A DNA stretch of 7,393 nucleotides. It comes from Thermomicrobiales bacterium. Lineage in GTDB: Bacteria; Chloroflexota; Chloroflexia; Thermomicrobiales; UBA6265. Positions within the stretch are counted from its first letter, which is position 1, and every line of letters begins with the position of its first letter. Positions 6,573 through 7,393 of this stretch are shown here, one piece after another. The translations under genes were made by a program, and so were the position numbers. The notes under the pieces are model-generated. The model was not told where the DNA came from. It saw only the letters and a program-made list of their open reading frames with translations, and searched no databases. Location of the stretch: contig JAICJJ010000131.1 in NCBI GenBank assembly GCA_025928535.1, positions 1 to 7,393 on the forward strand, read 5' to 3'.

Positions 6573-7393
6573 ATGACGACCCGATCCTCGAACCGGCATG
6601 ACCTGTTCCGAACGGCGATACGCCGCCGCGACGTATTGCGTGGGATCGGCGCCGGGGCCGGCGCGCTCGCGCTGGCCGGTGGAGCGCGCGGACTCTTCGC
6701 GCCGGGCGCCGCGGCGCAAGACAAGACCCCGATCACCTTCTGGACCCCCGGCGGTTCGCCGACCTACTGCGACGCCCACACCCAGATCGCGGCCGACTAC
6801 AGCGCCGCCAATCCCAACGTCACCGTCAATTTCCAATGCGGCACGGACTCCAGCACGGCGATGGAGCGCCTGCTCGGCGCCATCGCGGCCGGCAACCCGC
6901 CCGACGCCACGGTCGTCTGGGACACGCCGGTTTCACTCGGGGTTCAGGGCGCGGTCGAGCCGCTCGACGACTGGATGAAGACGGCGAAATATGCCGGCGC
7001 CGACAACTGGCCTCCCGCCGTCCTGGCGAGTTGTCAGATCAACGGCAAGACATGGGGATTGCCGGTGACCGCCGGCACCTACGGCGTCTGGTACAACCAG
7101 GAATTGTTCGAGGCCAAAGGCATCCCCTCCGACCCCGCCAGTTTCCCGAAGACCTGGGACGACTTGCGCAAGTTGTCGAAAGAATTCACGCAGTGGGACG
7201 GCGACCGGCTCGTTTCCGCCGGCTACGTCTTTCCCCGGCCGATCGACTTCGCGCCCACGTTGCCGATCTGGGCCGCGTTGAACGGCGGCCAGTTGTTCGA
7301 CGCCGCCAACCAGAAATACACCATCGACGCCGAATCGAACGTCGCCATGCTCGACTACTTCGTCTCCTGGCTCGACGAAGAGTACCAAGGCGA
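6573..7393 (+). CDS. ABC transporter extracellular solute-binding protein, sugar type, Tat-exported (3' end missing)
   Basis: This is the substrate-capturing lipid-free or secreted component of an ABC importer, family 1 (MalE/UgpB-like). The ATG follows AAGGAG (6561-6566) at a 6-base spacing, and 273 codons are visible before the right edge with no stop. The N-terminus has a twin-arginine motif, RRRDVLRG (17 to 24), then a Gly/Ala-rich hydrophobic stretch and a probable signal peptidase I site after GAAA (45 to 48), before QDKTPITFW. The mature part shows family wording: ITFWTPGG near the start, PPDATVVWDTP, GLPVTAGTYGVWYNQELFEAKGI, and TWDDLRKLSKEF. No lipobox Cys follows the signal. It has its own operator-like palindrome and a 98-base gap from the cupin gene, so it may begin a second transcript containing permease and ATPase genes. 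The solute is unknown; carbohydrates and glycerol phosphates are usual for the family. Confidence 0.93.
   Translation, partial: MTTRSSNRHDLFRTAIRRRDVLRGIGAGAGALALAGGARGLFAPGAAAQDKTPITFWTPGGSPTYCDAHTQIAADYSAANPNVTVNFQCGTDSSTAMERLLGAIAAGNPPDATVVWDTPVSLGVQGAVEPLDDWMKTAKYAGADNWPPAVLASCQINGKTWGLPVTAGTYGVWYNQELFEAKGIPSDPASFPKTWDDLRKLSKEFTQWDGDRLVSAGYVFPRPIDFAPTLPIWAALNGGQLFDAANQKYTIDAESNVAMLDYFVSWLDEEYQG

Overview
The window is high-GC bacterial DNA. All recognisable genes lie on the + strand with strong Shine-Dalgarno sites and G/C-ending codons. The Tat-type signal on a carbohydrate-type ABC binding protein and the frequent GTG starts would fit a Chloroflexota (Thermomicrobia-like) or actinobacterial-like genome. 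That taxonomic guess is inference only; no marker gene is present.

Left part (1-2283), signalling. The window opens inside an OmpR/PhoB-type response regulator, most like KdpE (its phosphoacceptor Asp lies upstream of the window). About 770 bases follow before a histidine kinase that has a complete catalytic core but no visible sensor or membrane segment. The interval holds a small unrecognised ORF with a good ribosome site (742-1098), a 9-bp direct repeat pair (600-640) and a strong GC-rich hairpin (1044-1084).

Middle and right part (2284-6474), a four-gene catabolic cluster. The order is: Rieske non-heme iron oxygenase (2449-3594), GntR/HutC-type regulator with a UTRA effector domain (3632-4429), Gfo/Idh/MocA oxidoreductase (4487-5596) and a double-domain cupin protein (5593-6474). 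Gaps are 37 and 57 bases, then a 4-base ATGA overlap, so co-transcription is likely. A DasR/NagR-type operator, a perfect GGTCTAGACC core matching 14 of 16 positions of the remembered dre consensus, sits in the leader of the first gene just after a putative promoter. This suggests the GntR regulator controls its own operon.

Right edge (6475-7393). A separate 98-base gap carries a -10-like box and a perfect 12-bp palindrome with central CG, LacI-operator-like. It precedes a Tat-exported ABC sugar-type binding protein that runs off the window. The transporter permeases and ATPase presumably lie downstream.

Together this looks like a small-molecule uptake and oxidation system. The solute would be bound outside the cell by the ABC binding protein, and the Rieske oxygenase (active-site signature like the quaternary-ammonium demethylase branch), an NAD(P)-dependent oxidoreductase of glucose-fructose oxidoreductase type and a cupin would modify it, under GntR control. 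The substrate cannot be read from the sequence, and no ferredoxin or flavin reductase partner for the Rieske enzyme is in the window.
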